Shown here: piece by piece, positions 61,900-64,000 of the stretch
Position numbering within the stretch: the first letter of the stretch is position 1
How the letters are laid out: each line of letters starts with the position of its first letter
Assembly: GCA_021298215.1 (NCBI GenBank)
Contig: JAJTEE010000003.1
Coordinates: 1-64,000, forward strand
Direction: 5' to 3'
Origin: Alphaproteobacteria bacterium
GTDB lineage: Bacteria > Pseudomonadota > Alphaproteobacteria > Paracaedibacterales > CAITNM01
Length of the DNA stretch: 64,000 nt
The notes under the pieces: model-generated
Databases searched by the model: none
What the model was told of the DNA's origin: nothing
What the model saw: only the letters and a program-made list of their open reading frames with translations
Made by a program: the position numbers and the translations under genes

Positions 61900-62958
61900 G
61901 TGAGATTTTTACCTGCCTTTTTATGCACTGTTCTATGTTTACTGCACTTTAAGTTAGTTGCGTTAGAAACTTTAGATTTGGAAGCAGCATCCAGCAGAGC
62001 TACCGCTTCGGCTAGCTCGGTAATTTCACGGGCTTTATGGAATAAATTTGAAAATTTTTTAGATGATCCTGATTTTTCTGACAGATTTGTGGATGCGAGT
62101 TTAAATGATAAGTTTCCAGAACTTCCACTGGTTGTTCTAAGACTTGATACTCAGGAGTTACTAAAAGTTTCTTGCCATTTAAAGAAATTGCATTTGCTAA
62201 CGCCATTGCTAAAAGAAGCATATGAAAATCTCTTTTTTATGCTTGAATTTTCGATTGATGGGCTAAATGCTAGAGATACAAGCTGTCTTTGGAGCTGTAT
62301 TGCTAATTGTTGCTACAAAATACCGGATACCTTCTTTGAAAAGTTAGATTATTACACGGCAAAAGAAACTCTTTTTTTTGAAAGTTCATTGATTTTATCA
62401 ACTTTGCAAAACCTTTGTACTTTAAAGGAGGGAAGGGCTTTTCATCGTTTTGCACAGCTTTTTTCAGAGATAGAGGAATTGGTAAATCCTAATGATCTTC
62501 ACAATTACGTCTTTCTTAGTACCTATTTAAGTCATGTTAAAGATAGATCAATTACTTTTTCGCGAGAAATGCGTCGTACCTTGAAAAGTTATAAAAGCAA
62601 TTTAAACGTAAAAGAAAGTTCTACACAGCGACAAGTTTTAAAATTCTTGCAGCGCTTTGATAGTGAATTCCAGAGGGAAATCTTTAATAAGGATTTAGAT
62701 ACGTATTTGGATATTGTTCACGAAGAATCCAAAATAGCAGTTGAAGTTGATGGCAAGCATCATTATAAGGAAAACGCTTCGGAGACAACATATTTTAAAA
62801 GGCCGTTGGATTTAATGCGAGATGATGCATTGAAGAAACTTGGGTGGAAAGTTTATCGAATACGTATTGATGAGTGGGATCATTTTAAAAGAGGTTTTTC
62901 TTCAAAAATGCATGAACGAAGCACTTTTGATACGTTCCTCGCATTGTATCTCGTTTAA
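61900..62958 (+). CDS. exported helical protein with C-terminal RAP-like domain
   Basis: The 352-residue product has a signal peptide (MRFLPAFLCTVLCLLHFKLVA), a helical middle (about 40-240) without known motif, and a C-terminal domain (about 260-345) that looks like a RAP domain: YLDIVHEESKIAVEVDGKHHY (269-289), KRPLDLMRDDALKKLGWKVYRIRIDEWDHF (300-329). RAP domains, of Vsr/PD-(D/E)XK nuclease-like fold, are best known in eukaryotic organelle RNA-binding proteins (FASTK, apicomplexan). Start GTG 61900. A signal peptide on such a domain suggests a host-targeted RNA-binding effector, but export and target are inference. Confidence 0.65.
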   Translation: MRFLPAFLCTVLCLLHFKLVALETLDLEAASSRATASASSVISRALWNKFENFLDDPDFSDRFVDASLNDKFPELPLVVLRLDTQELLKVSCHLKKLHLLTPLLKEAYENLFFMLEFSIDGLNARDTSCLWSCIANCCYKIPDTFFEKLDYYTAKETLFFESSLILSTLQNLCTLKEGRAFHRFAQLFSEIEELVNPNDLHNYVFLSTYLSHVKDRSITFSREMRRTLKSYKSNLNVKESSTQRQVLKFLQRFDSEFQREIFNKDLDTYLDIVHEESKIAVEVDGKHHYKENASETTYFKRPLDLMRDDALKKLGWKVYRIRIDEWDHFKRGFSSKMHERSTFDTFLALYLV

Positions 62959-62960
62959 TT

Positions 62961-62990
62961 TTGACAATCTCTTAACCCAGAGTGTACTAT
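62961..62990 (+). promoter_or_regulatory. possible promoter for the aromatic permease region
   Basis: A perfect -35 TTGACA at 62961-62966 is followed after 18 bp by TACTAT (62985-62990), two mismatches from TATAAT. It lies about 210 bp before the permease ATG. A 42-codon ORF (62997-63125) follows directly but is not recognised as a gene. Confidence 0.35.
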
Positions 62991-63199
62991 GTAGTTATGA
63001 TTATTATTACCAAAAAGAAAATGGTGAACAATTTGAAAAGCTTACAAGAAAGTAAGCTTCGCAGTGATATTCGTTCATTCTTTTTTCGATTTTGCCCTGC
63101 AGGGCAAGCAATACATTTTTCTTAAACATTAGTATTTATTTGGGTAAAGCGTGCGAAGTGTCTTTATCTTCTAATCATTTTTAATATATGGAGAAACCT

Positions 63200-64000
63200 A
63201 TGAAGTTATTGGGTTGTGTTTGCTTAATTGCCGGAACGGCTATTGGAGCAGGTATGCTCGCACTGCCGATTACGCTTGCAAAATTTGGATTACTTATAAG
63301 TTCTATGTTGATGATTGGTACATGGGGTATTTGTTATTTTTCCTCGTTGCTTAATTTAGAGCTTAATTTACGTGCAGGAAAAGGACTTCCGCTGGGAGCG
63401 TTAGGTTCACATTTTAGTGGGCAGAAATCCTATCTTGCAGGATCAATAAGTTTGCTTTTACTATGTTACTCTCTTTTGTGTGCGTATATTTATGGGGGTG
63501 CTTCAACGCTTGTAAGTATAGATAATTTTCCCTTGTCACTTGCCCAAACTATCTGCGTATATGCGATTGGTGCTGGTTTAGTTATGCTGTGTTCTTTGCA
63601 AAAAGTTGATATTTTAAACCGCTTTCTATTTTTAGGAAAAATTTCGATTACGGCGGTTATTCTAGTGGCGGTGTTATGGCAGCTTGATTTTTCAAATTTG
63701 CCCATTGCTTCACAAACAGTTTTGAGCTTTAAGGACATCAACTTAGCGCTTCCCATTGTGTTTACTTCCTTCGGGTTCCAGGTAGTTTTTCACACCTTAA
63801 CAAACTACACCAATAAAGATCCAATTATGCTTAAAAGAGCTTTCTTTTGGGGAAGTTTAGTGCCTGCCGTTGCGTATATTTTATGGATTACGGTCGTGTG
63901 TGCAGTTATTTATCACAATAATACGGCATTGTTTGAAAAAATGGTTTTCTCTGGTGTCGAAGTGGGAGAAATCTTACAAGCGCTTTGCCATATTAGTGGC
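63200..64000 (+). CDS. aromatic amino-acid permease (Mtr/TyrP/TnaB, HAAAP family), partial
   Basis: The reading frame is open for 267 codons to the window end. The ATG 63200 has GGAG upstream. The product begins MKLLGCVCLIAGTAIGAGMLALPITLAKFG, the HAAAP family start, and later FTSFGFQVVFHTLTNYT and WGSLVPAVAYILWI. This family imports tryptophan or tyrosine with protons. The 3' end lies beyond the window. Placement near hppD suggests tyrosine use, but this is inference. Confidence 0.9.
   Translation, partial: MKLLGCVCLIAGTAIGAGMLALPITLAKFGLLISSMLMIGTWGICYFSSLLNLELNLRAGKGLPLGALGSHFSGQKSYLAGSISLLLLCYSLLCAYIYGGASTLVSIDNFPLSLAQTICVYAIGAGLVMLCSLQKVDILNRFLFLGKISITAVILVAVLWQLDFSNLPIASQTVLSFKDINLALPIVFTSFGFQVVFHTLTNYTNKDPIMLKRAFFWGSLVPAVAYILWITVVCAVIYHNNTALFEKMVFSGVEVGEILQALCHISG

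Noticed and set aside
63092..63103. Palindrome GCCCTGCAGGGC
   Set aside because: Only 12 bp and isolated; no direct-repeat partner, integrase or phage gene, so no support for an attachment site.
62997..63125. 42-codon ORF upstream of the permease
   Set aside because: No RBS, no family and a position in a promoter-like spacer; it is more likely leader sequence.
1..64000. Insertion sequences, prophage, CRISPR array, rRNA operon
   Set aside because: No transposase, integrase, phage structural gene, regular direct-repeat array or rRNA signature was seen on either strand.

Overview
The window is AT-rich, almost fully coding, and carries mostly alphaproteobacterial core genes: mipZ, ffh, lpxC, nrdJ, the amgK-murU pair, fliO/fliP/fliD/fliS and a flagellum-type lytic transglycosylase. 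Between them sit about fifteen unrecognised or odd genes whose products begin with a signal peptide. ProP-like MFS carriers, scavenging genes and this large putative secretome suggest a host-associated alphaproteobacterium, perhaps of the Holosporales/Paracaedibacter type. That placement is inferred from gene content, not from a search. No rRNA, CRISPR array, transposase or integrase is visible. One tRNA (Pro, UGG) is present.

Layout. 0-5.9 kb: exported unknown protein, exported methyltransferase, amidohydrolase, XRE regulator plus DUF2975, hemD, and an exported protein with a KKKKRK motif. 6-11 kb: LysR regulator, lpxC, then tsaE-amgK-murU (peptidoglycan recycling). 11.2-15.8 kb: a coupled three-gene operon (SLC13-like carrier with an N-terminal cNMP-type domain, an ABC_sub_bind-like protein, a PstS-like protein), then the transglycosylase. 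15.9-21.8 kb: APH(6)-like kinase, ogt, GNAT, two tandem MFS carriers, M50 protease. 22-27 kb: nrdJ, plsY, pduO-type adenosyltransferase, tRNA-Pro. 27-31 kb: exported unknown, phosphoethanolamine transferase and dgkA (envelope lipids), then a fliJ candidate and aqpZ. 31-38 kb: exported GNAT-like protein, SemiSWEET, rimM-rpsP-ffh, and two tandem exported paralogues. 38-44.4 kb: fliO-fliP, stress-type small genes (chaB and a 42-aa protein), an exported lanthionine-synthetase-like domain, pcm, lgt-midA-pgeF. 44.4-50.4 kb: two exported helical-repeat proteins, mipZ-galU, a split AAA+ gene, a phosphohexomutase. 50.4-57.6 kb: fliD-fliS, recR, hemC, an entericidin, DUF1328, an OmpA/MotB-like protein, pgsA, ndk, ruvC. 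57.6-64 kb: hppD, tatB-like, ddpX-like, marC, znuBC, an exported RAP-domain protein, and an aromatic amino-acid permease cut by the window end.

Themes. (1) Envelope maintenance: lpxC, eptA-like, dgkA, amgK/murU, ddpX-like, lgt, pgsA, plsY. (2) Dependence on cobalamin: a B12-dependent ribonucleotide reductase close to a cobalamin adenosyltransferase, with no B12 synthesis gene here. (3) Flagellar genes scattered over at least three loci. (4) A dense set of putative exported proteins. Several carry folds normally found in the cytosol or in eukaryotes (methyltransferase, GNAT, AAA+, LanKC lyase-like, RAP), and several end in clusters resembling nuclear localisation signals. I regard group 4 as the most likely source of undescribed biology (candidate host-directed effectors). 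Secretion and targeting are inferences.
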